Shown here piece after piece: positions 23,469-38,250 of a DNA stretch of 64,000 nt (its first letter is position 1; the number at the start of each line of letters is the position of its first letter). The position numbers and the translations under genes are program-made. The stretch is from Phoebastria nigripes. Taxonomy: Eukaryota > Chordata > Aves > Procellariiformes > Diomedeidae. The DNA lies in the NCBI GenBank assembly GCA_035582835.1, contig JAYKAV010003365.1, positions 1,161,623 to 1,225,622 on the forward strand, written 5' to 3'. The notes under the pieces were generated by a model. The model did no database searches, had not been told where the DNA came from, and saw only the letters and a list, made by a program, of their open reading frames with translations.

Positions 23469-26400
23469 GAATAGCTTTCCTCAAGCCAAAGCTATATTTA
23501 TTATTGTCTGCGTTACAGAGAAGACACACTGCTGTTATAAACCATCAGCATGAATATCATCTGCAAAACTGAAATCAAGATCACGAAATTGAAGTCTCCT
23601 TTACAATTATCGAAACAAAGAAATAAGCTGGAAATCATTCACATATTCAAAACAAAAAAGTAACCATTTTCAAAAGTCCATCAACTAGAAAATTAATATA
23701 GATTGGAAGCACAGGGAATGAAATGAGGGTGGATATTACTCATTCTCTCTGGGTAGTGCTTTGGGGGGGATGTAAAAATAATTATTTTCACATTAAAGAA
23801 TATATATGTAAAAATAGAAAATTAGATGCAATAAAAGTTTAACAGACCACAATCAAATTCTAGCAACAGAGACAACTGAAACGACTTCTACTTTATAAGC
23901 TAAAAATATTTTTTTTCTTTTCCTTCTACTAAGAAGATTAAAAATTTTATGAGTCAAACATCAAATATACCACACCAAGTCTTGCTGCAAAACGGACTGA
24001 AGCATAAAGGGGAATAAACAAAGCTCTGTAGCAAAAAGATTTTTTTTTCATTTTTGTAATGTCTGAATTGACTCAGAAAAGGATCTTCTTTTTTTTTTTC
24101 CCCTTTAAACAACTTGTAAGATTCCAAGTGTGATATAGATGTCCCTGAGCAGTCACAATAATTGCTTCTGTTACAAAACTCAAAACCAGCTTTACTAAAA
24201 GGTGCTTTTTTTGATTCAAGGCCTGAGGCTGAGAGCAAAATTCTCACTAACCTCAGTGGGATCAAGATTTTACACCCTCTGGCAAAGGGAATAGTTCTGC
24301 TTATCTGTTACTACTACTGCCAACATGCACAACTTCTGGGTGTTATATAGCTAGAAGCAAAAGAAGCTATAAAAGAAAGGGAGGAAAAGTTTTACTATTT
24401 TAGAAAATATACCTCTATCAACAATTTAATTAAAGCAATAAAACTTTTTTTTTTGATAGGCAATTCAACACTATTAAAATTCTCTGGATTGCTAGAATCC
24501 ACTAAATTACTCAGCTTCTTCACTGCACTATGAACTATTAGTTTATCTTTAATACTCTCATTAAGCGTTTCATATTCTGTGTGTCAAATTTTTCAAAGCC
24601 TCCTTGAGGCCATTCAAATATCAAAATTGGAAATGTCAAATCTCATTTATAGCAACTACATTGCAGGAAAAAAAAAACCCTTAAGTTTTAGAAGAACTAT
24701 CATCAGTGATTTAAGGAACAATGGCCCTTTTGAACAAATGCGTTGCATAGGACTTACAGACTACAAATATCTGCAGGAGTGACTGTGATGACTCATTGCA
24801 CTGATTTTTTGCCCTTGGCTATTACTGAAGGCTCTACACCTATTTTAAACCTCCAACTTCCCTGCAAAGATATACAGCTGAAGAAAGAAGGTGAAAAAAA
24901 ATCATCCTGAAAGCACAGAACCCCAGGAAAATCCATGTATCTTTAATTCCGGTAAGTGAAAAAGCCATGCTAATCAAATCATTATCTTGGGCTAAGGCTA
25001 CTGCAAACACAATAGCATTGGTGCTACAATATTATTATAATCTATTCCCTTTCTTTTCGTGAANGCTTACAAAGAAAGAGAATAACAGCAGAAGAAAAAA
25101 GTTCCAGAGGCATGTAATAATATGCACAAGGGAGGGAGGATGTTTAAGCTTTTCTTCAGCATCAGTCTGGCAGTCAAGGCTAGAAGGAAGATTCCTGAAA
25201 TTTCACAGCAAAGCTGCTGTACTTAGCTTTTCTTTGCCAGGCACTGATGCTCAGAATCTTTCCCCCTAATGTTTTATTTTTCCAAAGTAGCAGATTAGCC
25301 CAAGTATTATTTTCTTCATGTTAGTAGGGAAAAAAACCCAAACACATTACTACAGCTANGCGGACTATGAAATTATTTAGATTAACTTTAGATACTCGGA
25401 CATTTAGTAACGCTTTTTATCATTTTGGTTTTTTTCCTGGAAACAACAGATGTGAAATTTCGCATTAATTCAGCCTCATCTCTTTGGCCTTCAAGATGGG
25501 TTTACAAACTCTACCGCTCTCTCAGGGTGTTGTGTGGCATACAGAGTGAAGAGTGAACACAGAACTACATATACTTAAGAATGTGGCATGGTTATGGTAT
25601 GGCTGAAAGCAAAAAAGTGCACCTGAACACTGTAGCTGGTGTAAATTTATTGTGCTGATATTTACAGCGGTGTTTGTGGCTCAGTTGCTAATGACTGCTG
25701 AGTAGGGCAGACATTCTGTGCACTCAAATACAGGCTGATACTGGGCTAGATTATGCAGGTCACTGCGGCTTGCTGAAATACATATTCAGCAGTGGTGCTA
25801 CAGTATTTTAGTCCACTTTTGTTCTGCTTACAAACTTATCACTCCTTAAATGCACTGACAGTCTTTTATGACTTCATGATTTAACATTACAATGAATGAA
25901 TTCTGGAGGTAAGACCTGTACATGTGAATACTACCAACAGAGCTATGAAGTAGATGCATTTCTTCTGTCTTCCCTTTTCTCTTTCTTCAAAATAATTAGT
26001 ATTATCCCTATTCAGGAAAAATCGCTATCATTAGTGACACTAGTTAAGAAGAGCTTGTGTGCTCAAAAGCTTATTTATGTTTTTGGGCCCTTTTTAAGCT
26101 GCAAACAGTTGCCTAAATGAAAGATATTTCTTTTCCCTACGAACCTTGTCTTGTATGTCTACGATAATGTACTACTATTGATTCTAATGTGATATAACAT
26201 CACACAGTTTGTTTAAAAAATATCTGTTAGATATTCTGGGCTATAGGACCTTTCAGCCAGGAAGGCAATAGCAGCATCCCGTTCAGAGATATATAAAATA
26301 CAGTTATTATAGTTCTACTGATTTTTTGCTTCCTTAGGCAGCAAAAGTCAACTGAACCAAACAAAAACAAAATGGAAAAACAGAANTGATATACCACAGT

Positions 26401-26924
26401 TTTCTGTAACACATGATATAAGCACAGAAGCAGGGGTCAGTTAACAGGAACAGAGAGATACTTAGCCCTTTGGAAAACATTTGGCTTTTTACTATCCTAC
26501 TCCTTGGATGTTCCTAATTAATTTCCAGTTTTGGTTTGGGGGGTTTTTTTTGGCTTAATTCTGTCCTATCTTTCAAATACAGTTCTGTCTCCTATTTTTC
26601 AAACCAGCATTCTCTGTCAAATTCTGGTTTATATCTTACTTTGAATCTCTAGCATATTTTTCATCCATTTCTGTCTCAAGAACCCCTGACTTGGACCTCG
26701 AAGCCAGTTTCTTCCTTTTTTTTTTTTTCTCTGGTCCTCTCCAGACTGATGATCTGTTCAGGAAGGTACTCCAGCCATTTAGAACCCATGTTCTAAATAA
26801 AATTAAAACAGGAACAATAATTTCCTAACCCCTCTACAGGTTCACGTGAGTAAGCATCTACCACTGTTCGTCATTAATTATTTTTACTGAGACACTTCAA
26901 AGCTCACTCACACCTATTCTGTTA

Positions 26925-26990
26925 GGCACTGTATAAATATACATAAAATGGATGGCCCCTGCCAGTAAAACAAGACATTATAATCTGCGT
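26925..26990 (+). repeat. Old interspersed-repeat motif, copy 2
   Basis: Contains ttaggcactgtataaatata and ggcccctgccagtaaaacaa, similar in order to the repeat pattern GGC(G/A)CTGTA.AAA.A then GTCCCTGCC. It matches the segment at 47205-47275. Family not named. Confidence 0.35.
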
Positions 26991-29611
26991 AGCAACATGT
27001 TCCCAGAAAACACTCCTTTAAAACATGATTGCCATTGTTAGATTACAAGCTTTGTAGGGTAGAAACAACCTTCTCCTTACATGAATTTATGACAGTAGAG
27101 TACAGATCTATAGGTGCTACTGGAAAATAACGTAACCAAAAAAAAAAAAAATCAAACAGAAGTGTGAATAAAGAAACCGATCATTAAACGACAACATGGA
27201 AGAAATTAATTCCAACAGAACAGCACACAAACATGCACTGGTGCAGGCAACGTTATTTACACAAACTGAGCTCTACGGAGTAGAGAAGAGAAAGGGTGTG
27301 ATGGCAGTACCAGTGAACTGAAGGGCGGTAATGGGAGGATTGCTTGCACCACCAGGCAGTAACAGCAGCATTTCTCCTCCAACTTAAGAATGTACCGGTG
27401 GAGACGGTTCTAAAGGGGGATTCAGCACATGGTCACCTTTAGTCAAAACCAGTGTCAGAAAGGCCACAGAGAAGCTATGTGCTGAGCAGAGATCCGAAAG
27501 TTTTTCCTTTTGGAGTTTCCTTTGTAGACAAGGGTAGCCACCGCGGTTCTTTGTTTCTACACATGTAAACATTCACTTATCTGCTTCACAGGAGTGCAGA
27601 GGGCAAAATGTTCATATTTGTAAATAATTTTTTCAAGAGAAATACTTTAAATGTTAAAAAGACAGCATATCATCAGAATGTATAATAGAAGAAAATAAAG
27701 CACACCAAATATTGTATACGTCCAAGCTAAACACTTAAAATAGTAGATTTACAAAAATGAAAACCAGATACATGGTTGCACACTATGGAAAAACAAATAC
27801 TGCTCACAACTGTAAGAATGAAATAATGAACCTCAGAGAGGGTGCATATGTGAGTACCACCATGCATCTTCTCTCCCCCTCACAGGTGTCAACGACATTA
27901 TACTCCTGCATCATGGAACTAGAAAATCAATACTATCATTTACAAACCCTGCAAACTCCAAGGGGGGAAAAGAAAAAAAAATGGTAGGATTCTCCACCTT
28001 TTACCCCTAATCTTTTGGCAGCATGGGGAAAAACCCTACTTGGATTACATACAGAAGTTCTAGTTTCTCTCTCCATCTTTGGACTAACTTCTCCAGCACT
28101 GGACTGATTAAACCCTACAGATGTGATTGCATCCTCACACTCACTAATCACCACCACGGAATCCTAATCAACAGCCAAAGAACTAACCAGAGTGCTCAGA
28201 TTGTTAGTACTTAATTGTCAAAGCCACGGCTGTAACCATTGGTTTCCATTTTTTTTAAGATGGAGATTTAAACTTTCAAATTTCATTTCCTTGGGCTAAA
28301 CTTCTAGTTTTCTTTTGAAATAAATACTTAAAATTGAAGCTACAGTTAGCCTAGTCTGTTCTTGTGGAACCATCTACAGTTTCCAACAGATTTTCTATTC
28401 TATTGAGATATTTCAAGTCTGACTTACCCTATTCAATTCAAATGCATAAAATTAATTAGTCATACAATTTATTTTGAAGTCATTTATGTATTTATGTATA
28501 CAAAGAACAAATACAATTACAGAATTGAAAATGCAATTAGTAAGTTAAAAATACAGCATGATCATGTACTCATTTCCACTGAAGTGGCAGAAAAACTTTT
28601 TATTCCAAAAGGAAAAAAGACAAAGCCTCAAGGCTCAACTCAAAACCGAACACCTAAAACAACAATCTTCAGATAGAATAGATAAAATTAGACTTTCACT
28701 ATACCTACAGTATAAAGTTATTAAATATAGACTAATATAAATACATTTCTCTTCCTGTAAGCACCTCTAATATTCCTTTGTTGCTGCAATCAAGAATGGT
28801 AGATATTAAAATGTATAACTGCTCAAGAAATTAAAGTACATGACATGATAGATTGTTAGGTAGAGGAACAAAGGTTTCAGAAAATTTCAAAAGGCAGTCA
28901 AAGTTAACTGGATAACCTGCAAGTTCTCAAGACGTGTGTTTCCCATGTGTCACAAAAAACCCTGAAATGCTAATAGATGGCCTTGTGGTCCACTCTACTA
29001 AATACAAAGCGTGCCTGTGAGCTCAAATATTGTGATCAGCTCATGACCCTTGATAAGCCAGGTGAGTAGATATCTCTTAACCTTATTGAAGACCACCGTA
29101 AGTCAACCCAATTGTCATTCTCTGCTCTGAATTTTAATGGCATTAAAAAAGAAAAGAAACAACATACAAAATCATATGAATCATCGTGTCGGCCCACAGG
29201 ATCAGACAAACCCTACCTGAGAACCTCCAGAGAAGGTATAGGGGGACAGAGATGTGGGAGTGCTTCACATTGGGATGATTATTACCTTAATTCCTACACC
29301 TCCTGAGTTTCCTCAGCCTTTCACACTCAGGTCAAACCACACACCTGCACTGCATCTGCAGTATCAAATACACTTTCCATATGAACAAAGAAGAGTGTAG
29401 TCCTATCCCCAGGCATGCAAAGCCGCACAATTAATACTCTCGGCCTCTGGTGTAGTTCTTAACAAGCACATTAGAACACCATGCCATGCCTACCTGAGAA
29501 ATGCAACTTCTAACCACTCTTTCTGAGCAAAAGGTATCATAATTTCCACATAGGTATCATCTTCCCTTTTCAAATGCATCCTCAGCATCTAACTCTTTGT
29601 ATTAGCTTATA

Positions 29612-29655
29612 TAAAAAAACCAAAAAAACCAAACCAAAACAAAAAAAAAACCAAC
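29612..29655. repeat. A-rich (CCAAAA)n tract
   Basis: Runs of A separated by CC or C. Low-complexity sequence, possibly an antisense T-rich retroposon tail. Confidence 0.75.
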
Positions 29656-31989
29656 CACACCCCACTAAAAAACACCACACACCTGTCCTGCTGATTTGGT
29701 CTCCATTAACAATACACAGGATCACTAATATTCCCTCCCTCCAGCAAATCAGAAAATAATGAGATTGTTCATTGGCAATAATTCTTCTCATACATTTACA
29801 TCCAGCAGAAGAGAAAAAATTCTCTGGCATCACACAACATGTAGACACGTGATGAGAACCCTCAGCCAACAACAGAGGAAGAGTTCCTCAGGTAAACAGA
29901 GTGCACTAGACTTAATCATTTTTATTTTTCATTATTTGACTCCATGTAGTGTTATATTATCAACTAGAATATTATTTCTTCTTTCTTAAAATTCTTTCTT
30001 AAGCAATTTCAAGAAAAGGTTTCTTCATCAAAAGGATATCACTACAATTGGCATTTTTCCAAATGATTCATAACTGTGGTAGAACAAGAATCCTCTCAAG
30101 CAAAAACGCAGTGTGTCATGAAAAAATTATTTCTGACCTACAAAGCATAACCACAGGTTTTAACTTTGGCGTACTCTCAAAGTCATCAGCAAGTGACAAT
30201 CACCAGCACATTTTAGAATGTGAAACTGGTCCAGCTGGGACTCACGAGCTGGGCAGGTCTGTCCACAGCCTGCTGAGAGAAGCGTGTGAAGTTAAGTGTA
30301 GTGTTTCCTCTCTGGTGCACCTCTAAAAGGAGATCAACTAGACCATTAGTCATGAGCAAGCATGGTACAGGTGCAGGACCTTCGAAGGGCTGCTTGTTTA
30401 ATCCATGCTTAAAATTGACACCGATCCATGGGAACGAGATGTACTCGGGGGAGGGAGAAGGAGAAAGGGAATCATCAGGTATTCGGTGGTAGATAAAAAC
30501 TCGGTCCAAGCGTTGTTAGGTGTGCATACAGTTTTTGTGTCCCTGTTCAGATGTTGTTGAAACAGTAGACTTTAAAGAAAATGTCAATGAATCGTTATAA
30601 GCACTATACATGACCTCTGGGGTAATTAGCAATCATTCAAAAGCAACAAGACTAAAATGTTCTATTCTTTATTACTGTCAGCTCTTGTCTTGATCAGCAT
30701 TTTAATAAAGATGGTTCATTGCTAAGACAGTTTCATGAATCAGTCATAATTACATTCTGACACGCAGTGAATAGTAAAGCAAAACTAAATATCACTTCAT
30801 CAACCTTTCTAACCTTTATGCAAGTATTAACTGTAAATAATTTTTACACAATCTTACAACAGAAAATCTGCATATTTCTTAGCTTTGTACATATTCTACC
30901 CTAACTGAATTTCCTGTGACCTATACCTGAAAAAAACCCTTACAATCAGGCATAATTACTTAGTCTTGCATGATATTCAGGTGTTGCCTTTCACCGATCA
31001 AATCAACTTCAAGTACAAAAGGCTATTTGTTCTACAAAATAGTGCAATGCTTTAAGAGGTTAACTAAATTTTTTTACAGTCTTTCCCCCCATATTCTTCA
31101 TTACCTGCAATAACGAAGTATGGGAAATTGCTACAATAGCCTTAGACACTTCATGCTTGTTCCAATTTTAAACACTGTAACAACAACAACAAAAAATCAA
31201 ACCCAAAAAACCCACACAAACAAATTCTGAGGTAATTTTCAAAATGTCATCCAAGTATACTGTACAATATCAATGAAATTAATCATGCTCAGGTTAATTT
31301 TGGATGACAAACATTTTATTTGTGATTTATTTTTAAATGGACCTAGAGCACAAAGATCTGGGAAGTAAAATATTGCCACATATAATTTTTGTAATTAATC
31401 TGTTTCTTACACTTGTTACAAGAACATTTAAACTTTAAACTGAACAGTTTAGCAGAGATAAATTTACAGGTAAAATTAATTCAATGGAAGTTGCACAAGT
31501 TTACCTTACAGCCTTCAAAACTTTAACAACTAAGAAACCCCACTATTCTTGCTACCACAAGGAACATACGATCTATTGTACAACTTTTCAATAACTTATT
31601 TTAATGTCCAGCTACAAATCAGCTACCCCCTAAGAAGAGGAAAAATAGACAATTAACTTGTAAAATAATGGTGCATGAATAAAGACAGAGACTCTTAAAA
31701 TGTACTGTTCTGTGAATAGTATTTCGGATATTCAGACAAAAGTGAAAGAATTCAGGAGGTACAGATGTGGCTGTGCTGGGTAGGAGACAAGTAGCCTCTC
31801 CTTTTTCCAGTCAGGGAGCAGAAGAATGGCAGAGTAAACTTCCATGCAATAAGAATTACACTGAACAGCTCTCCCCGTTTTACATCACTTAGGAAAAAAT
31901 CTTCCTTGCGGAATAAGTATAAATACAAAACCAAAAAGAAACCCCCAAACCAACCCACAAATCACTGTATAACATTCAGTTTTGCTAAA

Positions 31990-32045
31990 TCATAGAATCA
32001 TAGAATCATAGAATCATTAAGGTTGGAAAAGACCTCTAAGAACTA
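31990..32045 (-). mobile_element. CR1 retroposon 3' end
   Basis: Begins with three tcatagaa octamers and continues tcattaaggttggaaaagac then ctctaag. This is the reverse complement of the bird CR1 3' end, which terminates in repeated ATTCTATG. Only about 55 bp are recognisable, so the element is heavily 5'-truncated or its body has decayed. Orientation is the same as AFG1L. Confidence 0.9.
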
Positions 32046-35000
32046 AAGAGCCGATAATGACTGTAACTTTCAATCTCCTAATAAACAAGCTGTGGTGTTC
32101 TGTGAAAAACAAATGCCAAGAGTTCACTCTGAATTTATAACATGATGTTTCATAAGCTAAGGGTCAAATTCACCCCTAATACATGTACTTCACTGGAATT
32201 ATACCCTGGATGAAGTTATTTGTCTAGATTTCTTTTTTGCTGTTGTTTTTCTTTTTAACATTTGATTTGTATTTCTTTTCCCAGTATTTAGCCTTTGCTC
32301 CTGCCAGAACTGTTGGCAGGCAGGAAAAAAAAAAAAGAAAAAAAAAAGTAGTATTGATTTACAAAACTGGATTTCCCAGAATAAAAAAAAAAAAAATGTG
32401 ATTAAGATCTAAACAAAGGCTAAAGATGGCTTACGCTTAGCTCTGATGAGGTCCACTACCTCATTACCAACAACTGAAAACTTCTGATGCATTTTGTTTC
32501 AAGGGAATCCAAAAGTCCTTGCTGTAAAGCAGGCTGGGGGGTGCAGGGTCCATTCACTCTTTCTGTATCACAACCATTATGTAAGAAGTATAAAACACTG
32601 CCTTTATGCTGCCAAACCACAATGACTCTTCTTACATCAAAGCGTTTTCTGCACTAGGGTTTTTTTTCTCCGAAATTTATTCAAGCCAAGGGCAGGGAGA
32701 CAACAATTCATACACGCTAATTACACCTAATTATCTATTCCTTTTTTTTTCTTTCCACCAGCTTCGGCCAGTGTTATTTGCTATCTGGGTTTCTCACAAC
32801 CTCCNCTTGCCCTGTCCATCCAACTCAACAGTAAAGTCTTTGAAGAAAACAGTTGTGGCTTCTTAGAATTTTAACAATATAAGGTTCAACTCAAATTAAA
32901 TTATTCTATTATTAGTTTTGACACATTTATGTGTTAAATATGAAGGCCTCTTGGTTAATTTGGCAAATTCCTCACATCTCTTCATGGCTAGAATTGCTGG
33001 TAACACCCTCTCTTGTAGGAGCTTCTCCTCATGCTTTCTTTTCATGATCTAAATGAAATGTTTATTGGATTAAAGTTCTTCTCCGCAGACCTCCACGGTG
33101 GCCTGTGACAAAGAGCTTAAAAGCTTTATTAATTGGCTTGGGCTTTTTGGGGGGAGGCAGGACCTCATTTCACATTACATCACAAGCAAATAAAACTGCC
33201 ACGTGTAATTAGACTAATTTACCCTGATACAGCAGGAATCAACTATTCCATATCTATGATATGCTTTGATTTACTCATTTTAATCAAGGAGTAAACAAAC
33301 CAAGCAAGAACTCAGGAAATCCTAACAATTAAAAGAAGTGAGAAGGCAGGAAGCACAACACTGAACTACAGTAGCAACTATTTTATCCTTAAATAAAGTT
33401 TTGATCTGCATCTAAGTAAACTGTCTAGGAGCAAGCATGTGTGTATAAGACAGACAGAGAAGGTAAACAAACTGAACAGCTTAATAACTAGAGGACACAC
33501 TAAAGCAATAGGTATGTTGTAAAATATTGTAACAGTTAAGTGCTCTGAACTACAGAATTCAAATAATCCTTGTGTTTAAATTTAACATACACGCAGCCTT
33601 AGAAGGCTGAATGCAGAAAGGGCTGGTAACTTCTAATCTGACACCTTGCTTTCTATATACAACATTTTGTTAGCTGACAGTCTTACAAATATGTCAAACT
33701 AAAATTACCCAGAAATTATACTGACGTTCAGCACAAAAATACTTGCAATCATGCTATATTTTCCATTTTTTATTTCTTCTATGTTTAATTAGGTACACTT
33801 CACAAAAGATGAGTACTTCTATTACTTGCAGAGAGAGAGAACAAGAACAAATGCTCCTTCTACTTAGGAGTTTGCTTGGTTACATACTAAGAAGGGAAAC
33901 AAAAGGCCCAACATCTTCAGTAATGAAAAAGTCAATTGATAGGCGAAGCCATCACAATATCAAAGGCCTAATCCCTGCAATTCTGACTCAGGTGACAGTT
34001 CACAGGGGTCAGAGTGGCTGACACTGACCTCAAAAGCAGGTTTTAACTATTCAACATACTGAAAGCTGCTGGGCTATCACACCATTAGACTGGAACAAAC
34101 TGACAAATCAATTTCATCATTGACTTTTTTTTNGGGGGGGGGAAGAGGCAGATCTGTCAATCAACAAATCCCTGCATTTCTCACACAGGTGGTTGGACAA
34201 AAGCTGAGTGCACCATCAAAGACATTTTGTATCTACCAAATGCCTTTGTACAAAACTAACTCCCACAATTTCCTTAGGGACAGCTCTACATGTTTTAAAC
34301 AAGTATTTTTCGCATATTCAGACTAAGCTATTGAAAAGTGAAAATACTTTTAAATTCCTCCCTTTCTTGCTTTGAAAGAAAGGCTATATTTTAATTAAAA
34401 CCAACCAGAGTAGGCAACAATGTCAATAAATAATCATTAACCAATTTTGAGAAAGACAGTGAACAATACAGCGTATAAAAATACATTGCTTTCTATTTGA
34501 GAGAAGTGTACAATGCTTACCGTTAAGAGTCATTTTAACAAAATAGTTTTAAAATAAATAATTATTTGGTCCCTAATAGCAGAAGAAGAAAAAAAAGTTC
34601 ACTATAGGAAGCTTACAGTAATTTCATGTCCTACTGACAACAGGTTTCTGGTTGATTCTTTCTCTTTAGTCAAAGCAAAATGCAGGTAGCCAAAGGCAAA
34701 CATTTTATTTTAAACCTGTACCTTTTAAAGGTATACTCAGGCTATGAAAGGCCCTAAAACCTTCTGACTTTCAGTTAGAATTTAGTGCAGTGCAGGCCTA
34801 CTGCATGAAGAAAACCTGACAAAATGCAGAAGTTAAATATTTGGTGTTTTGACTTGGCTTGACTTTTTAAAACTTCATGCTATGGTTCCAGGAAACCTTT
34901 GGAAACTCAAGAACTGCTCATTTAAGTTATAGATTATACACAACAAACTACTTGAAGAGCTTTCCTTCCTGTTTGTCTGAAGAATTAAGCATTGAACTAG

Positions 35001-35120
35001 TCACTGAATTAGAATTAGGATTCCAGAACAGTTAAGGGTTGATGTAAATGTCTTCACTAAATGTCTGCAAAAATTAAAATGTTGCTAAAATTACTGCCAA
35101 ACCAGTAAAATAAAGCATGC

Positions 35121-35149
35121 TTTCTCTCTCTCTCTTTTTTTTTTTTTTT
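35121..35149. repeat. (CT)n followed by poly-T
   Basis: Seven CT units run into a T run of about 15. Simple repeat in intron 7. Confidence 0.85.
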
Positions 35150-38100
35150 AAAAGAGCCTCGCTTCAAATCTTACATCAAGTTGTTAAAGATACATAGGTT
35201 TATTTGTAAACCAGTTTTAAAATGTTTACAAAATTTTATATTTATTATCAGTTTAGATTAACAATTTCTGGAGTATTTCTGCTCTAAGCATTTGAACAAA
35301 GTAACTGCGAGCAATGAATGTTCTTCTTTTCAAGAACTGGCTTTGTAAAAAAAAAAAAAAAAAAAAATCACTTAGGAGTTCCATGCACTTTAAAATGCTC
35401 GGTAAGAGATGCTGCAAGATTAAAAGCTCAATCAGAAGGGACTGAATCTAATTGCAATTATAGAATTAAAAGATTTTCCTTCCTAATACTTCTTATCTCT
35501 GTAAAGCTCTATCTTTATAAAATTTCATGGACTGAAGAAGCACTCTTATCTGTTGCAGAAACTAAGCCCTTCTGTAAAGAATATTGTGTCCCAAAGAATT
35601 TTAGCCACAACAAACCGATCAATTGAGAGTTTTCCCCTATTTATGAAAACTACCACTTTGAGTTACAGGATTAAAGAATCACTGAAAAATTAGATCTCAA
35701 ACTATTTAAGGTTTCAAAAGATCAGAATACTGGGACAGGTTCAGAATTGGGCACGGGACACACGCAGGGCAGGGAGAGCTGCCAATAGTCTTACTGACCT
35801 GCCCAACTACACAGAGCTGCAGCTTTTATGTGGCCACTGCCTGTAGGACTTGGAGCTTTTATGTGGCCCTAAAAAGTGGAACTTATCAATTGCACCTCCC
35901 ACTGCAGGCATTCGGCAATGACTTGTCCCCAGTAATCTACCACCTAGAAAGGCAATACGGACAAACTTTGCAAGAGAACTATATCCTCCCTAGAACGCTG
36001 TTTGACCTTTTTGCTTATTCCACAGAAATTGGTTTGTAGTTATCTTTGTAAGAAATACGAACCCAAATACAGATACTGGAATTACCTAGTCTGACGAAAA
36101 TAAAAACATCAGCAAAATCAAGGATGAACATGGGTAATTCTAGATCCAGGAAAGAAACCATTTCTTTTGATCATTTAAAGAGAGGGAAGGATTTTTGTAT
36201 GACAGTTACCAGGGTATCTAGGAACTGTGTGTTCCATCTATGAGGAATGGAAACAGCCTGAAATCTATTTCAAGTGAAGCATCTCTTCACAGAACTGTAC
36301 TGTCAATACTTGCCATTCATCCCATCTTCCCAAGAATATTTAAAGGAATTCAAAAGCTCCTGTGTTGAACTTGAACTATTTTAGTGCTAAAGCCTTACTT
36401 TAAGATTTATGATCATAAAAGTTAATTTCTGAAACAAACAANCAACCAACCCACCCATTCACCCCCACTAAAGCCCAAACAAAAGCCCTGCAGGAGGATT
36501 TGAGTCCAGAGAAAGCTAAGACAGGAGTTAGTCCGAGTTGTCAAAGCCACCGCCAGGGAACAGGTTAGGTGAGACTGACACTACCACAGACACACATGGC
36601 TTGGAGTGAGGTAAAGGTAGAGAAGACAGTAAATCAAACATTTGCAAGCATCCAATATAATATTTTTCCTTTATATTTCCATGCAAGACCCTGGAAGATA
36701 TAATCTTTACATTTCCTAAAGTCACACATGGAATTATAAACAGCTGAGGCAGAAGCTACTCCATCCATTAACACCAATGCCACGATACAGATTATAGACA
36801 CATTGGGGAGGCCTAAATCTGCATTTCTCAAACCACCACAGACAGAGTATCAATTTAGTTCTATCCACACCTTTGTAATGTAAAGGTCACTTGTTAAAAT
36901 CTTACTTTAAAATACATTCCGGTGTGGTTTTTTTAATGCCTACTTCTGATGTGTTGAATTCAAAATGTAGATTTGGAAATTTTAAAATTATTATTTTTAA
37001 TACTTTGCCATTACCCTTCCATTTTCCAACTAAGGTCACAGAAGCATTTGTTTATAAGCTTCCTCTGATCCACCTTTCAGGCATTATGTTTTTGGGAATG
37101 AATCATGTTATACTGGTAACATTTATTAAAGTGACATTAAAGGCAGATATATTTCGAGCAGTGTTAAAACACAAAGATGTAGGGGAAAAAACGACGACAA
37201 GTAATCCAGAATTCTAGAAAGGCCCTTGCGAATAGCGTGTTGAGTGAAAACTTTTTTCTCCCTTCATTCATTATTATGGTAATGTTCGTCTACCTCTAGT
37301 CTGGGTTGTGCTACTTGCTTCTTTTCGCACTACTTCATCCTCTGTCACAGCTCTAAACCAATCCACCTTTAGGGCTTCTCTTGACATTCTACCCACAAGG
37401 TCCCTTCTAAAAATGCAGATTATTTTCCCAGTCCTGATGAGATGTTCTGTATGCATAAACTACATTTCACTTTTTTTCTTCAGCTAGCCAAAAAGGGAAA
37501 AAAGGAAACTACAAATAAGCATACAAGATAGATATTCTTTAAGTCTGATCATCAATGAAATGAAAGAGCCTTACATTTATCAAGGAAGAAAACTAAGAGT
37601 CAACAAGGCAAGATATATAGAAAAGAAAGCTTGGCCACGGATGCTGCATTTCAAAAAGCAAATGCATATTAAATTACTACTATTCTTGAAAATGCTCTAT
37701 GATGAGGACCTCTCCTGCATCCAATGCAGTCAGCTACAGAATAAACCCTTTTCAAGAATCTAAAGTGGAAGTCGTTGTTCATTTATTTTTATNTTCCTTA
37801 CTTTTCTAAAGCCATCCAGGTAAGAACCACTTTCACCGGTAACCTCCCTGACTTTATACACAGCCATGCTGAGATACATAGGAGTGCCACATTCATGTCA
37901 ATGGCACATTAACTTTGAAACCTGGTAATTGCTCAAATGTCAACATTAGATGGGATTTTCACAGGTCCTTAGGCAATTAAGCAATCTTATGATTCCAAAA
38001 TGCCCCACTGAAAACCCAAGGCACTGTCAACTGCTTTACTGCTGCCCACCTTAACAGAAACATCCAATCAATGTATCTATTCAGCAATTCCAAATTTCTT

Positions 38101-38199
38101 CTCACTAAGCGAAACCTACTCTAAACTCTACCTTACCTTTCTTTTATCTTAGATATTGATATAGTTAACATTATTTATGTATTTATGCTGGCAATACTT

Positions 38200-38250
38200 T
38201 TGTGAGGTAGGGAAGTGCTGTTATTTCCATTTTACATGTCACGTCAATCC
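38200..38250 (-). mobile_element. MIR-like SINE remnant
   Basis: Contains tttgtgaggtagggaagtgc, then tgttatttccattttacatg. The reverse complement of the MIR core has CTGTGAGGTAGGTACTATTA then TCCCCATTTTACAGATG, so spacing and order agree. About 90 bp further on is gacttgcccagaac, another MIR-type block. Confidence 0.5.
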
